Shown here one piece after another: positions 54,816 through 64,000 of a DNA stretch of 64,000 bases. Under the pieces are notes generated by a model, which was not told the origin of the DNA, searched no databases, and saw only the letters and a list, made by a program, of their open reading frames with translations. Every line of letters begins with the position of its first letter. Position 1 is the stretch's first letter. The position numbers and the translations under genes are program-made. The stretch is from Pseudoxanthomonas sp. 3HH-4. Its GTDB lineage: Bacteria; Pseudomonadota; Gammaproteobacteria; Xanthomonadales; Xanthomonadaceae. Location: NCBI RefSeq assembly GCF_006716465.1, contig NZ_VFPB01000005.1, positions 391,970-455,969 of the forward strand. The letters run 5' to 3'.

Positions 54816-56079
54816 CGTCTTTGTCTTTCTTCAGGTGGGAGTAGGGCGGTTGCGCGGGGAACAGGCGATCGGCGGCGCGCGCCAGCTCGGCGTCGCCGCT
54901 CACTGCCGCCTCGCGCAATGCAGCGGTGGGCGGATGCAGCAGGCGGTTGGTCAGCGTGTGGGCGAGGAACTCGAGCACCTGCTCCGGTTCGCGGCCATTG
55001 GCCAGCTGCTGCCGCGCTTTCGCCAGCACGTCCTCACGCGTGGACTCGCCCAGCGCGCGCAGGCGCTTGAGCGGTTCCTGGCGGGAGCCGGCCAGCAGGC
55101 TTTCCATGAAGCGGCCGACCTGCACGTCGATGATGGCTTCGGCAGCGTCGGCGGCTTCGCGCCGGCTGCGGCGGTTGTCCTCGACAGCGCGCTCGAGGTC
55201 GTCGACGGTGTACAGATATGCGTCGCGCAGCTCGGCTACCGATGCTTCGATGTCGCGTGGTACGGCCAGGTCGAACAGCAGCATCGGCTTGTGCTTGCGC
55301 TTGGCCAGCGCGGCGGCAACCTGTGCCTGCAGCACGACGGGCTCGCGCGCGGCGGTGGCGGAGAACACCACGTCGGCTTCGGCCAGGTGGCGTTCCAGTT
55401 CGCTCAGCGGCAGGGCGTAGCCACCGTGGCGGGTGGCCAGTTCCTGCGCATGCGCCAGTGTGCGGTTGGCGACCAGCAACCGGCGGACGCGTCCTTCGCT
55501 GAGGTGCTTTGCGGCCAGTTCGATGGTTTCGCCAGCGCCGACCAGCAGCACGGTGGAGTCGCTGAGGCGGGCGAAGGAGTTCTGCGCCAGGCGTACTGCC
55601 GTGGAGGCGACGGATACCGGATTGGCCCCCACGCGGGTGTCGGTGCGTGCGCGTTTTGCCACGGCGAAGGTCTGCTGGAACAGGCGGTCCAGGCGGTTGC
55701 CCAGCGCGCCGTGTTCACGCGCCGTGGCCCAGGCGTCCTTCACCTGGCCGAGGATCTGCGGCTCGCCCAGCACCATCGAGTCCAGTCCGGTGGCGACCCG
55801 GAACAGGTGGCGGACGGCATCCGCATCCCGGTGACGGTAGAGGTAACCCTCGAGTCCCTCGGCATGCGTGGCCAGCCAGCTCGCCAGCACGTCGCCGTCT
55901 TCTGCCACCGCATACAGCTCGGTGCGGTTGCAGGTCGACAGCAGGGCGGCTTCGACCACGTCGGGCAGCGCACGCAGCGACGACAACGCGTGCGGCACCG
56001 TGCCGGCGTCGAACGCCACCCGTTCGCGCAGGTCGACCGGCGCGGTCTGGTGGTTCAATCCGAGGACCCACAACGTCAT
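54793..56079 (-). CDS. hemA: glutamyl-tRNA reductase
   Basis: 428 aa. It reduces Glu-tRNA to glutamate-1-semialdehyde, the first committed step of tetrapyrrole synthesis. The N-terminus [21 protein letters not shown], the catalytic Cys in [14 protein letters not shown] near residue 50, [16 protein letters not shown], the NADPH fold [18 protein letters not shown], and a C-terminal dimerisation helix are in order. The last 20 residues ([17 protein letters not shown]) are acidic. It is divergent from the TPR gene across ~68 bp, the usual hemA/lolB layout. Confidence 0.97.
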
Positions 56080-56147
56080 CGTTCAGGCGCTTGCAGTAAG
56101 CTGCTGGCTCATATCAGGGCCGCCATTTTACGGCCGACGTGACGTTC

Positions 56148-57842
56148 ATGCCCGAAATGATTCGCACCTTGTTTGCAGCGCTGGCGATGGCGGCCGCCAT
56201 GCCCTCGGCGCTTGCCGCATCGTCGACCTCGCCCGGCCATCGGCAGGACGACGCGCTGACCACGGTGATGGCGGGCGAATTCGCCCTGCAGGCGGGCCAG
56301 TTGCCGGATGCCGCGCGCTGGTACCTGGACGCGGCGCGGGAGCAGGACGACGACGCCGGGCTGGCCGAACGCGCCACCCGGATCGCGCTGCTGGCCAAGG
56401 ACGATGTCCGTGCGGGCGAAGCGATCAAGCTGTGGCGTGAGCGTTCGCCCCGCACCCTCGCGCTGCGCGGTGCGGAGGCCACGCTGGCACTGCGCAAGGG
56501 GCAGAGGCGGGTTGCGCGTCGCGAGTTGGCCGGGCTGATGAAGGATCCCGACGAGCTGGGTTGGCGTTACGCGCTGACGGCGTTGGCAAGCGGTGGGAAG
56601 GATCCTGAACTGCCGGCGCGGCTGTTGCGCGATCTGCTCGACGATGGCGCCATGCCCGAAAAATTGCAGGCTTGGCTGGCGTTTACCGGCCTGGCCCAGC
56701 AGATGGACGAGCCCGCGCTGGCCGAGCGGATGGTTGGTGATGTGGTCAAGCGCTTCTCCGGGGAGCCGCTGGTCGCCCTGCTGCAAGCCAGCCAGTTGCT
56801 GCAGGCGGATCGCAAGCAGGAGGCCCGCGCGGTGCTGGACGGTTTGCTTCCCAAGGCCGCAAGCGACGCAGCGCTGCGGCTGAAGCTGGCCGAGGAGTAC
56901 GACAGGTTGGGCGACCCGGCGGCGGCCTCGCGCGCGCTGGGCCAGGGGCCGCAGGACACGCTGACCTATGGCCTGCGGGCGCAGTTGCTGGCCAAGGCGG
57001 ACGATACGGCGTCTCTGGGCGAGCTGTATGAGGAACTGAAGCGGGCGGCTTCGGGTGTGGGGCAACCGACCCAGTACAGCCCGGACCGCCGGTTGCTGCT
57101 GGGGCAGATGGCGGAGTTCCTCAAGCGTCAGGATGAGGCGCTGGCGTGGTACCGCAGCGTGCCCGCCGGCGAGCAGCGGGCGGAAGCGCGTCTGCGCGCG
57201 ATCAACACCCTGTTCGAACTGGAACGGAAGGATGAAGCGTTCGCGGAGGCCCGAAAGCTGCAGGGCGATGCCAGCGTCGAAGATGGCACCCGCCGCGACG
57301 CCTATCTGATGGAGGCCGAGCTGCAGCAGAAAGACAAGCAGGACGAAGGCCAGATGGAGGTCTTCGCCCGCGGGCTTGCGGCGTACCCCGATGACCTTGC
57401 GCTGTTGTATTCCCGTGGGTTGGCCTGGGAGCGGCGCGATCGCATCGACCATGCCGAGGCCGACTTCAGGCGAATCCTGGTGATCGAGCCGGACAACGTG
57501 GCAGCGCTCAACGCGCTGGGCTACACCCTGGCCGACCGCACCACGCGCTATCAGGAGGCACTGGAGTTGATCGACCGGGCGCGGACCGCCGCGCCGGAAG
57601 ACGCGGCCATCATCGACAGTTATGGCTGGGTGCTTTACCGGCTGGGGCGCAATGCGGAGGCGCTGGTGGAACTGCGTCGCGCATTCACGCTGCAGAAGGA
57701 CCCCGAGATCGCCGCCCATGTGGCGGAAGTGCTGTGGGTGATGGGGCAGAAGGACGAGGCGCGCCGGTATTTCGACGAAGCCCGCAAGCTGGATCCCGAC
57801 AACCGCTCGTTGTTGCGGGCGCTGGAGAAGACAGGCGCATGA
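56148..57842 (+). CDS. tetratricopeptide repeat protein upstream of lolB
   Basis: 564 aa from ATG 56148 (GTG 56139 and ATG 56157 are alternatives). A signal peptide ([21 protein letters not shown]) precedes TPR arrays from residue ~30 to the end; the best repeats are [65 protein letters not shown] and [29 protein letters not shown] periplasmic scaffold protein commonly encoded beside lolB in gammaproteobacteria. The stop overlaps lolB by 4 nt. The partner is unknown; a link to lipoprotein or envelope traffic is inferred from context. Confidence 0.85.
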   Translation: MPEMIRTLFAALAMAAAMPSALAASSTSPGHRQDDALTTVMAGEFALQAGQLPDAARWYLDAAREQDDDAGLAERATRIALLAKDDVRAGEAIKLWRERSPRTLALRGAEATLALRKGQRRVARRELAGLMKDPDELGWRYALTALASGGKDPELPARLLRDLLDDGAMPEKLQAWLAFTGLAQQMDEPALAERMVGDVVKRFSGEPLVALLQASQLLQADRKQEARAVLDGLLPKAASDAALRLKLAEEYDRLGDPAAASRALGQGPQDTLTYGLRAQLLAKADDTASLGELYEELKRAASGVGQPTQYSPDRRLLLGQMAEFLKRQDEALAWYRSVPAGEQRAEARLRAINTLFELERKDEAFAEARKLQGDASVEDGTRRDAYLMEAELQQKDKQDEGQMEVFARGLAAYPDDLALLYSRGLAWERRDRIDHAEADFRRILVIEPDNVAALNALGYTLADRTTRYQEALELIDRARTAAPEDAAIIDSYGWVLYRLGRNAEALVELRRAFTLQKDPEIAAHVAEVLWVMGQKDEARRYFDEARKLDPDNRSLLRALEKTGA

Positions 57843-58489
57843 AGGTTTCCGGATTCCTGCTGGCGGGGCTCGCGGCCCTGTCGATGGTGGGGTGCGCCAC
57901 GCGTGGCGCCACGGTGGACTCACCTGTACTGCGCGACCCCGCGGCGCTGGCGGCGGCGCAGGCTGGACAGGCCACGCGCACGGCGTGGCTGGCCTCGCAA
58001 CCCGACTGGTCGTTCGCTGGACGCGTGGCGGTCAATGCGAACGGGAAGGGTGGCAGCGGCCGCATCGACTGGCAGCAGACCGGGTCGAGCTACCTGGTCG
58101 CGCTGAGCGCCCCGGTCACCCGTCAGAGCTGGCGCCTCAGCGGGGACCTGCGCTCCGGTGTCGCGCGGCTGGAAGGGTTGGAGGGCGGGCCTCGAGACGG
58201 CCCGGAGGCGGGCGACCTGTTGCGCACCGCCACCGGCTGGGACATTCCGGTCGCCTCGATGGTTCATTGGGCACGGGGCGTCGCGGATCCCGCGGCGCCA
58301 GCGGAAGGCATGGAATACGGGGCCGACGGCAGGCCGAGGACCTTCATGCAGCACGGGTGGCGGGTCGATTACCTGGACTGGCTCCCGGCCGACGGCGCGC
58401 AGCCCGCCATGCCGCGTCGCATGGAGGCGCGCCGGCAGGGCGCCACGGTGAAAGTCGCTGTCGACCAGTGGCACCTGACGCCGCCATGA
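57839..58489 (+). CDS. lolB: outer-membrane lipoprotein receptor LolB
   Basis: 216 aa. Lipobox VGCA ([19 protein letters not shown]), then the LolB fold: [83 protein letters not shown] and the C-terminal [12 protein letters not shown]...[19 protein letters not shown]. LolB accepts lipoproteins from LolA and inserts them in the outer membrane; the lipoproteins in this window would be clients. ATGA overlaps with both neighbours show translational coupling. Confidence 0.92.
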   Translation: MKVSGFLLAGLAALSMVGCATRGATVDSPVLRDPAALAAAQAGQATRTAWLASQPDWSFAGRVAVNANGKGGSGRIDWQQTGSSYLVALSAPVTRQSWRLSGDLRSGVARLEGLEGGPRDGPEAGDLLRTATGWDIPVASMVHWARGVADPAAPAEGMEYGADGRPRTFMQHGWRVDYLDWLPADGAQPAMPRRMEARRQGATVKVAVDQWHLTPP

Positions 58490-59376
58490 GCCCCTTCCCC
58501 CGGGAAGAGGGCTGGTCGGCCTGGCCCGCCCCGGCCAAGCTCAACCTCGCATTGCAGATCACCGGTCGGCGCGCCGACGGCTATCACCTGTTGCAGACCG
58601 TGTTCCGTTTGCTGGAATGGGGGGACACCGTCCACGTCCGGCTTCGCCCGGAGGGTCGCGTGTGTCGGGTCGGTGCGTCCGTTCCCGGTGTCGCCGAGGC
58701 AGACGATCTTCTCGTGCGGGCAGCTGAGCTCCTGAGAAAAGAGGCCAATGTCGCTCAAGGTGTCGATATCGGCATCGAAAAGCGCATTCCTGCCGGGGGT
58801 GGTTTCGGCGGCGGGTCATCGGATGCGGCCACCGTGCTCGTGGCGCTGGATCATCTGTGGGACTGCCGATTGGGGCGCGGCGCGCTGGCGTCCCTGGGCC
58901 TGAGGCTGGGCGCGGATGTGCCCGTCTTCGTGCGCGGTGAGAATGCCTGGGCCGAAGGGGTGGGCGAAGTCCTGACGCCGCTGGCGCTACCGCCGGCGTG
59001 GTATCTGCTGGTTGATCCCGGTGTCCACGTTCCCACGGCGGCACTTTTCGCATCACCGGATTTGACGCGTGATGCTGCACCCGCGAAAATATCGGACTTC
59101 GTTTCGGGATCACTGCTCGGCAACGCGTTCGAGCCGGTCGTGCGTCGTCGGGAGCCTGCCATCGAGGCAGTCTTCCAGGCCCTTTCGCACATCGGTACGC
59201 CACGTTTGACGGGTTCCGGCGGCGGCTGCTTCGTGGAGTTCGCCGACCGGGCCTCTGCCGGGGCCGCGCTGGCGACCTTGCCTTCCGGGCTGCATGCCCG
59301 GGTGGTGGAGGGCGCCGCGCGATCGCCACTGCTGCGCGCGCTGGAGTCGTGTCGCGAGACGGAGAAAAACGCCTAG
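58486..59376 (+). CDS. ispE: 4-diphosphocytidyl-2-C-methyl-D-erythritol kinase
   Basis: 296 aa GHMP kinase of the MEP isoprenoid pathway. [34 protein letters not shown] is the N-terminal motif, [24 protein letters not shown] near residue 97 the ATP-binding GHMP motif, and [11 protein letters not shown] the C-terminal motif. ATG 58486 overlaps the lolB stop by 4 nt. The UAG stop codon (59374-59376) overlaps the first two bases of the tRNA-Gln gene. Confidence 0.97.
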   Translation: MSPFPREEGWSAWPAPAKLNLALQITGRRADGYHLLQTVFRLLEWGDTVHVRLRPEGRVCRVGASVPGVAEADDLLVRAAELLRKEANVAQGVDIGIEKRIPAGGGFGGGSSDAATVLVALDHLWDCRLGRGALASLGLRLGADVPVFVRGENAWAEGVGEVLTPLALPPAWYLLVDPGVHVPTAALFASPDLTRDAAPAKISDFVSGSLLGNAFEPVVRRREPAIEAVFQALSHIGTPRLTGSGGGCFVEFADRASAGAALATLPSGLHARVVEGAARSPLLRALESCRETEKNA

Positions 59377-59450
59377 GGGCGTCGCCAAGTGGTTAAGGCA
59401 CCGGGTTTTGATCCCGGCATTCGTAGGTTCGAATCCTTCCGCCCCTGCCA
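59375..59450 (+). tRNA. tRNA-Gln (anticodon TTG), CCA encoded
   Basis: 76 nt. Acceptor arms AGGGGCG / CGCCCCT, anticodon stem CCGGG/CCCGG with loop TTTTGAT (anticodon TTG at 59408-59410), T-loop GGTTCGAATCC, discriminator G and encoded CCA. It begins inside the ispE stop codon, so it must be processed out of the ispE-prs transcript. Confidence 0.96.
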
Positions 59451-59486
59451 ATTCACTGTGTCCTAGCCGCATCTGCCGAGACGACC

Positions 59487-60446
59487 ATGCAAGACGAACG
59501 CAACCTGCTTGTCTTCTCCGGCAACGCAAACAAGCCGTTGGCGAACAGCATCTGCCGCGAACTGGGCGTGCGCCCGGGCAAGGCGCTGGTATCCCGCTTC
59601 TCGGACGGCGAAGTCCAGGTCGAGATCCAGGAAAACGTCCGCCGGCAGGAAGTGTTCGTCGTGCAGCCGACCTGCGCGCCGAGCGCCGAGAACCTGGTGG
59701 AACTGCTGGTGCTGATCGACGCGCTGAAGCGCGCATCGGCCAGCAGCGTCACCGCGGTGGTGCCGTACTTCGGCTACGCCCGCCAGGATCGCCGCATGCG
59801 CTCCTCGCGCGTGCCGATCACGGCCAAGGTGGCGGCGAAGATGTTCGGCGCGGTGAGTGCCGATCGCGTGCTGACGGTCGACCTGCATGCGGACCAGATC
59901 CAGGGTTTCTTCGATATCCCGGTGGACAACGTGTACGCCTCCCCTCTGCTGCTGGCCGACATCTGGCGCGCCTACGGCACGGAGAACCTGCTGGTCGTGT
60001 CGCCCGACGTGGGTGGCGTGGTGCGCGCCCGCGCGGTCGCCAAGCGCCTCGACGACGCCGACCTGGCGATCATCGACAAGCGCCGTCCGCGCGCCAATGT
60101 CGCCACGGTGATGAATATCATCGGCGACGTGGAAGGCAAGGACTGCGTGCTGGTGGACGACATCGTCGACACCGCCGGCACCCTCTGCGCCGCCGCCGCG
60201 GCGCTGAAGCAGCACGGCGCCAACAAGGTGGCGGCGTACTGCACCCATCCCGTGCTCTCGGGCCCGGCGGTGGACAACCTGAACAACTCGGTCCTCGACG
60301 AGCTCGTCGTCACCGATACCATCCCGCTCTCGCCGCAAGCGCAGGGCTGCAGCAAGATCCGCCAGCTGTCTGTGGCGGAACTGCTGGCGGAAACGATCCG
60401 CCGCATCGCTTTCGGCGAATCGGTCAGCTCGCTGTACGTGGATTGA
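59487..60446 (+). CDS. prs: ribose-phosphate pyrophosphokinase (PRPP synthetase)
   Basis: 319 aa. It makes PRPP from ribose-5-phosphate and ATP for nucleotide, His and Trp synthesis. [22 protein letters not shown] is the start, [29 protein letters not shown] the ATP-binding flexible loop region, [24 protein letters not shown] the signature, and [22 protein letters not shown] the PRPP-binding loop. The tRNA-Gln just upstream is conserved in gammaproteobacteria. Confidence 0.98.
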   Translation: MQDERNLLVFSGNANKPLANSICRELGVRPGKALVSRFSDGEVQVEIQENVRRQEVFVVQPTCAPSAENLVELLVLIDALKRASASSVTAVVPYFGYARQDRRMRSSRVPITAKVAAKMFGAVSADRVLTVDLHADQIQGFFDIPVDNVYASPLLLADIWRAYGTENLLVVSPDVGGVVRARAVAKRLDDADLAIIDKRRPRANVATVMNIIGDVEGKDCVLVDDIVDTAGTLCAAAAALKQHGANKVAAYCTHPVLSGPAVDNLNNSVLDELVVTDTIPLSPQAQGCSKIRQLSVAELLAETIRRIAFGESVSSLYVD

Positions 60447-60557
60447 TTCTCCGCCGCACGCCGGGGTAATGGCGCGTGGCTTTCCGGGTTCATCTGGTCG
60501 CGGATGAGCCTTCATCAGATCGCCACACGGCGGTCCAACAACTAGGTAGTGAAGCAA

Positions 60558-61211
60558 ATGGCTAAGACACATGAAATCAAGGTCGAGCGCCGCGAAGACG
60601 AGGGTAAGGGTGCGAGCCGCCGCCTCCGTCACGCGGGCACCGTGCCTGCCATCGTTTACGGTGGCGAACTGAAGCCGGTCAGCATCCAGCTGAACCACAA
60701 CGAAGTCTGGCTGGCCTCCCAGCACGACTGGTTCTATTCGTCGATCCTGGACCTGAGCCTCAACGGCGACATCCAGAAGGTGCTGCTGCGTGACATGCAG
60801 CGCCACCCCTTCAAGCAGCAGATCATGCACCTGGACTTCCAGCGCGTGAACGAGAACGAGACGCTGCGCACCGCGGTGCCGCTGCACTTCCTCAACGAAG
60901 ACAAGTCGCCGGCCGGCAAGTCCGCCGAAGTCGTGGTCACCCACGAGCTGAACGAAGTCGTTGTCGAGTGCCTGCCGAAGGACCTGCCGGAATTCATCGA
61001 GATCGACCTGGCCGACCTGGCCATCGGTGCGGTGGTCCACCTGTCCGAGGTCAAGCTGCCGGCCGGCGTGGTCATCCCCGAGCTGAAGCTGGGCAAAGAA
61101 CACGATGTCGCCGTCGTGATCGCCAAGCACGGCAAGGAAGAGGCCGAGGAAGCTCCGGTGGAGTCTGCCGAAGTGCCGGCGGCCAAGGTCGCCAAGAAGG
61201 ACGACAAGTAA
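60558..61211 (+). CDS. rplY: 50S ribosomal protein L25/general stress protein Ctc
   Basis: 217 aa from ATG 60558 (MAKTHEIKVERREDEGKGASRRLRHAGTVPAIVYGG). The N-terminal ~95 residues are the L25 5S-rRNA-binding beta-barrel. The C-terminal TL5-like domain ends at about residue 185, then an Ala/Glu/Lys-rich tail follows (GKEEAEEAPVESAEVPAAKVAKKDDK). The two-domain Ctc form is usual in Xanthomonadaceae, unlike the single-domain E. coli L25. Confidence 0.96.
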   Translation: MAKTHEIKVERREDEGKGASRRLRHAGTVPAIVYGGELKPVSIQLNHNEVWLASQHDWFYSSILDLSLNGDIQKVLLRDMQRHPFKQQIMHLDFQRVNENETLRTAVPLHFLNEDKSPAGKSAEVVVTHELNEVVVECLPKDLPEFIEIDLADLAIGAVVHLSEVKLPAGVVIPELKLGKEHDVAVVIAKHGKEEAEEAPVESAEVPAAKVAKKDDK

Positions 61212-61262
61212 TCGCGTGAGCCTTCGCCCGCTCTGGCGGGCGAGGGTATGCGATGCGTCCCC

Positions 61263-61844
61263 ATGGCAGGCTTGCGCCTCATCGTCGGACTGGGCAATCC
61301 CGGTGCCGAACATGCCCGAACCCGGCACAATGCCGGGTTCCATTTTGTCGACGCCCTGGCGGAGCGGCAGGGTGAGCGTTTCGGGCTGGACAGCAAGCTG
61401 TTCGGAGAGACCGCCAAAGTGGTGGTGGCCGGGCAGCCGGTCTGGTTGTTGAAGCCCGCCACTTACATGAACCTGAGTGGCAAGTCGGTAGCGGCGGCGC
61501 TGCGTTTCTGGAAGATCGCCCCGGAAGAGGCGTTGCTGGCACATGATGAGCTAGACCTGGCCCCGGGCGCGGCGCGCCTGAAGTTCGATGGCGGCCATGG
61601 TGGACAGAATGGCTTGCGCGACACCATGCAGCATCTTGGGCACGGCAAGTTCCATCGGTTGCGGATCGGCATCGGCCATCCCGGCCACAAGGACCGGGTG
61701 ACCAGCTGGGTGCTGGGCAAGCCGGGCAAGGACGACGAAGTGCTAATCGCCCGTGCGATCGACGATGCGCTGGATGTGCTGCCGCTGGCGGTGGCGGGCA
61801 ACTTCATGGACGCGATGACGCGGCTGCACACGCAGAAGCCGTGA
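61263..61844 (+). CDS. pth: peptidyl-tRNA hydrolase
   Basis: 193 aa from ATG 61263 (MAGLRLIVGLGNPG); ATG 61248 would add five residues and has the better ribosome-binding site (GAGGG). It rescues tRNAs from prematurely released peptidyl-tRNA. Catalytic His in ARTRHNAGFHFVDAL near residue 22, KPATYMNLSGKSVAAAL, HDELDLAPGAARLKFDGGHGGQNGLRD and the C-terminal FHRLRIGIGHPGHKDRVTSWVLG are canonical. Its stop codon lies inside a heptamer repeat array. Confidence 0.96.
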   Translation: MAGLRLIVGLGNPGAEHARTRHNAGFHFVDALAERQGERFGLDSKLFGETAKVVVAGQPVWLLKPATYMNLSGKSVAAALRFWKIAPEEALLAHDELDLAPGAARLKFDGGHGGQNGLRDTMQHLGHGKFHRLRIGIGHPGHKDRVTSWVLGKPGKDDEVLIARAIDDALDVLPLAVAGNFMDAMTRLHTQKP

Positions 61845-61910
61845 TTGGTGATTGGTGATTTGCAGGGCATGGATCGGCCCCGAATCACCAATCACGAATC
61901 ACGAATCACG
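61841..61910. repeat. inverted heptamer repeat array between pth and ychF
   Basis: The left arm, 61841-61860, has almost three tandem GTGATTG-type heptamers; the right arm, 61883-61910, has four heptamers of the complementary AATCACC/AATCACG type. The inner arms are exactly complementary over at least 13 bp (GTGATTGGTGATT / AATCACCAATCAC). A transcript could fold into a long hairpin with a ~22-nt loop. The pth stop codon is in the left arm; ychF starts 10 bp after the right arm. Confidence 0.75.
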
Positions 61911-61919
61911 GATGTAGAC

Positions 61920-63011
61920 ATGGGCATCAAATGCGGCATCGTGGGCCTGCCGAACGTCGGCAAGTCGACCCTGTTCAACGCGCTGACAAAGGCGGGCATC
62001 GCGGCGGCCAACTTCCCGTTCTGCACCATCGAGCCGAACGTGGGCGTGGTGCCGGTGCCCGACCTGCGCCTCAACCAGCTGGCCGAGATCGTCAAGCCGC
62101 AGAAGGTCATCCCGACCGCGGTGGAGTTCGTCGACATCGCTGGCCTGGTGGCGGGCGCGGCCAGCGGCGAAGGTTTGGGCAACAAGTTCCTTGCGCACAT
62201 CCGCGAAGTGGATGCGATCACCCACGTCGTTCGCTGCTTCGAGAACGACGATGTCATCCACGTCAACAACCGCATCGACCCGCTCTCGGACATTGACACC
62301 ATCGATACCGAGCTGGCGCTGGCCGACCTGGAGAGCGTCGAGAAGGCGCTGAATCGCGCCGAGCGCTCCGCCAAGGCGGGCGAGAAGGACGCCATCGCCC
62401 GCAAGCCGGTGCTGCAGAAGCTGCAGGCAGGCCTCAACGACGGCAAGCCCGGCCGCGCGCTGGGCCTGGATGACGAGGAAAAGGCGCTGGTCCGCGACCT
62501 GTTCCTGCTGACCCTGAAGCCGGTGATGTATGTGGCCAACGTGTTGGAAGACGGGTTCGAGAACAATCCGCACCTTGACGCTGTGCGCGCCCGTGCCGCC
62601 ACCGAGGGTGCCCAGGTGGTGCCGGTGTCTGCCGCCATCGAGGAGGAGCTGTCCCAGCTGGATGATGCTGACCGCGACGCCTTCCTGACCGATCTCGGCC
62701 TGGACGAGCCCGGCTTGAACCGGGTCATCCGGGCGGCGTATACGCTGCTGGGCCTGCAGACCTACTTCACTGCTGGCGTCAAGGAAGTGCGCGCCTGGAC
62801 GGTGCGGGCCGGGTCCACCGCCCCCCAGGCGGCGGCCGTGATCCATACCGACTTCGAGAAGGGCTTCATCCGGGCCGAGACCATCGCCTTTGACGACTTC
62901 CTCAAATACAAGGGTGAGGCGGGCGCCCGCGACGCGGGCCGCCTGCGGCTGGAGGGCAAGGAGTATCGGGTGCAGGAAGGCGATGTCCTGCATTTCAGGT
63001 TCAACGTCTGA
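61920..63011 (+). CDS. ychF: ribosome-binding ATPase YchF
   Basis: 363 aa, identical in length to E. coli YchF. The P-loop is [22 protein letters not shown] at residues 5-26, with switch [31 protein letters not shown]. The NKxD motif is altered to a [12 protein letters not shown] sequence, the hallmark of ATP rather than GTP preference. The C-terminal TGS domain has [45 protein letters not shown] 61920; the upstream open frame belongs to the repeat array. pth-ychF adjacency is conserved. Confidence 0.97.
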   Translation: MGIKCGIVGLPNVGKSTLFNALTKAGIAAANFPFCTIEPNVGVVPVPDLRLNQLAEIVKPQKVIPTAVEFVDIAGLVAGAASGEGLGNKFLAHIREVDAITHVVRCFENDDVIHVNNRIDPLSDIDTIDTELALADLESVEKALNRAERSAKAGEKDAIARKPVLQKLQAGLNDGKPGRALGLDDEEKALVRDLFLLTLKPVMYVANVLEDGFENNPHLDAVRARAATEGAQVVPVSAAIEEELSQLDDADRDAFLTDLGLDEPGLNRVIRAAYTLLGLQTYFTAGVKEVRAWTVRAGSTAPQAAAVIHTDFEKGFIRAETIAFDDFLKYKGEAGARDAGRLRLEGKEYRVQEGDVLHFRFNV

Positions 63012-63033
63012 GAAAAAAGTGTGTCCGGCGCGT

Positions 63034-63062
63034 TGACAGACGGACCGGTACACGCCAAAATC
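63034..63062 (+). promoter_or_regulatory. sigma-70 promoter of the tRNA-Tyr-Gly-Thr-tuf operon
   Basis: Perfect -35 TTGACA (63034-63039), 17-bp spacer, and -10 CAAAAT (63057-63062; four of six consensus bases), 58 bp before tRNA-Tyr. The location is where a strong promoter for the stable-RNA/tuf operon is expected. Confidence 0.75.
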
Positions 63063-63120
63063 TCGGGCTGTTTCACCCTGGTTTGATTTGGCCCACCAGC
63101 CCAGTCAGTCCGGTGATCCC

Positions 63121-63206
63121 GGAGGGATACCCAAGCGGCCAACGGGGGCAGACTGTAAATCTGCTGGCTTACGCCTTCGGTGGTTCGAATCCACCTCCCT
63201 CCACCA
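63121..63206 (+). tRNA. tRNA-Tyr (anticodon GTA), CCA encoded
   Basis: 86-nt class II tRNA with a long variable arm (GCTTACGCCTTCGG). Acceptor GGAGGGA/TCCCTCC, anticodon stem GCAGA/TCTGC with loop CTGTAAA (GTA at 63155-63157), T-loop GGTTCGAATCC, discriminator A, encoded CCA. Confidence 0.97.
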
Positions 63207-63244
63207 GTTTTCGTTGTTGCTTCGCGTTGTAGTGGTCTCCCGGT

Positions 63245-63318
63245 GCGGGAGTAGTTCAATGGTAGAACTGTAGCCTTCCAAGCTACTAGTGCGGGTTCGA
63301 TTCCCGTCTCCCGCTCCA
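63245..63318 (+). tRNA. tRNA-Gly (anticodon TCC), CCA encoded
   Basis: 74 nt. Acceptor GCGGGAG/CTCCCGC, anticodon stem GTAGC/GCTAC with loop CTTCCAA (TCC at 63277-63279), T-loop GGTTCGATTCC, discriminator T, encoded CCA. Confidence 0.97.
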
Positions 63319-63368
63319 CTGAACGTCCGTGCAGGATCTGCGGCAATCTAGCAACACACCGGTTTCAC

Positions 63369-63444
63369 GCTCACGTAGCTCAGTCGGTAGAGCACCTCCT
63401 TGGTAAGGAGGAGGTCGAAGGTTCGATTCCTTTCGTGAGCACCA
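63369..63444 (+). tRNA. tRNA-Thr (anticodon GGT), CCA encoded
   Basis: 76 nt. Acceptor GCTCACG/CGTGAGC, anticodon stem CCTCC/GGAGG with loop TTGGTAA (GGT at 63402-63404), T-loop GGTTCGATTCC, discriminator A, encoded CCA. It lies 35 bp before tuf, the usual tRNA-tuf arrangement. Confidence 0.97.
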
Positions 63445-63479
63445 CTTCCATCCATTGATCCACTCGAGAACCAGCAGCC

Positions 63480-64000
63480 ATGGCAAAGGGTAAGTTCGAA
63501 CGCACCAAGCCCCACGTGAACGTGGGCACGATTGGTCACGTTGACCACGGCAAGACGACGCTGACGGCGGCGCTGACGAAGATCGGCGCGGAGCGTTTCG
63601 GTGGCGAGTTCAAGGCCTATGACGCGATCGACGCGGCGCCGGAAGAGAAGGCGCGCGGCATCACGATCTCCACGGCCCACGTGGAATATGAATCTGCTGC
63701 GCGCCACTACGCGCACGTGGATTGCCCGGGCCACGCCGACTACGTGAAGAACATGATCACCGGTGCCGCCCAGATGGACGGCGCGATCCTGGTGTGCTCG
63801 GCCGCTGACGGCCCGATGCCGCAGACCCGCGAGCACATCCTGCTCTCGCGCCAGGTCGGTGTGCCGTACATCGTCGTGTTCCTGAACAAGGCCGACATGG
63901 TGGATGACGCCGAGCTGCTGGAGCTGGTGGAGATGGAAGTCCGCGAACTGCTGAGCAAGTACGAGTTCCCGGGCGACGACACCCCGATCATCTCGGGTTC
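63480..64000 (+). CDS. tuf: elongation factor Tu, C-terminal part beyond window
   Basis: 173 codons of the GTPase domain are visible. EF-Tu delivers aminoacyl-tRNA to the ribosome. [32 protein letters not shown] holds the P-loop GHVDHGKT, and the sequence then shows [12 protein letters not shown] (switch), [25 protein letters not shown] and [23 protein letters not shown]. The position after tRNA-Thr marks it as the tRNA-linked tuf copy. It runs off the right edge. Confidence 0.98.
   Translation, partial: MAKGKFERTKPHVNVGTIGHVDHGKTTLTAALTKIGAERFGGEFKAYDAIDAAPEEKARGITISTAHVEYESAARHYAHVDCPGHADYVKNMITGAAQMDGAILVCSAADGPMPQTREHILLSRQVGVPYIVVFLNKADMVDDAELLELVEMEVRELLSKYEFPGDDTPIISG

Overview
This high-GC window comes from a gammaproteobacterium of the family Xanthomonadaceae. 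A Pseudoxanthomonas/Stenotrophomonas/Xanthomonas-like genome is most likely; the genus is an inference. The indicators are the ahpC-ahpF-oxyR cluster, an O-GlcNAc-transferase homologue of the Xanthomonas type, the hemA-prfA / lolB-ispE-tRNA-Gln-prs-rplY-pth-ychF block, and a tRNA-Tyr-Gly-Thr-tuf operon. Both window edges cut a gene: rlmM at the left and tuf at the right.

Layout. 1-9.8 kb is housekeeping (rlmM, a nucleoside deaminase, glnS, a GST, msrA, a CapA-like protein, transaldolase, an Rnk-like factor). 8.8-12.3 kb is the peroxide module oxyR-ahpF-ahpC, with a sequence close to the OxyR consensus in front of ahpC and stacked hairpins between ahpC and ahpF. 12.6-18 kb holds prmC, pip, a dienelactone-hydrolase-like protein and a nitroreductase/exonuclease/NUDIX operon. 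18-25.3 kb holds a DUF1631 protein and the proton-translocating transhydrogenase. Its pntAA is separated from pntAB-pntB by an opposite-strand operon of an ECF-like sigma factor, a membrane protein, a DUF3106 protein and an 11-residue-repeat protein. 25.3-35.4 kb is accessory-flavoured: an AraC regulator, a TPR-sulfotransferase, a 2OG-Fe(II) oxygenase, a TonB-dependent receptor, two paralogous membrane proteins and a MocR regulator with a clear operator array. 35.5-37.3 kb holds sufT and ilvE.

37.5-45 kb is the most variable part. It contains a secreted subtilisin with a P-domain, a stretch of ~42-bp repeats, and two integron-type gene cassettes (one complete attC, one half attC, no integrase in the window), the second encoding a trypsin-like protease. 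Further on are a frameshifted REP-associated transposase between two REP palindromes, a ~118-bp decayed copy of part of the neighbouring asparaginase gene, and a GNAT gene of atypical composition.

45-64 kb returns to conserved genes: the wrbA/DUF2069 operon, yihY-tlpA-acyP, ppk2, an XRE regulator, moaB, the GT41 glycosyltransferase, the hemA-prfA-GNAT operon, and a long rightward run from a TPR lipid-trafficking neighbour through lolB, ispE, tRNA-Gln, prs, rplY, pth and ychF to the tRNA-tuf operon. Many neighbours overlap by 1 or 4 nt, so translational coupling is common.
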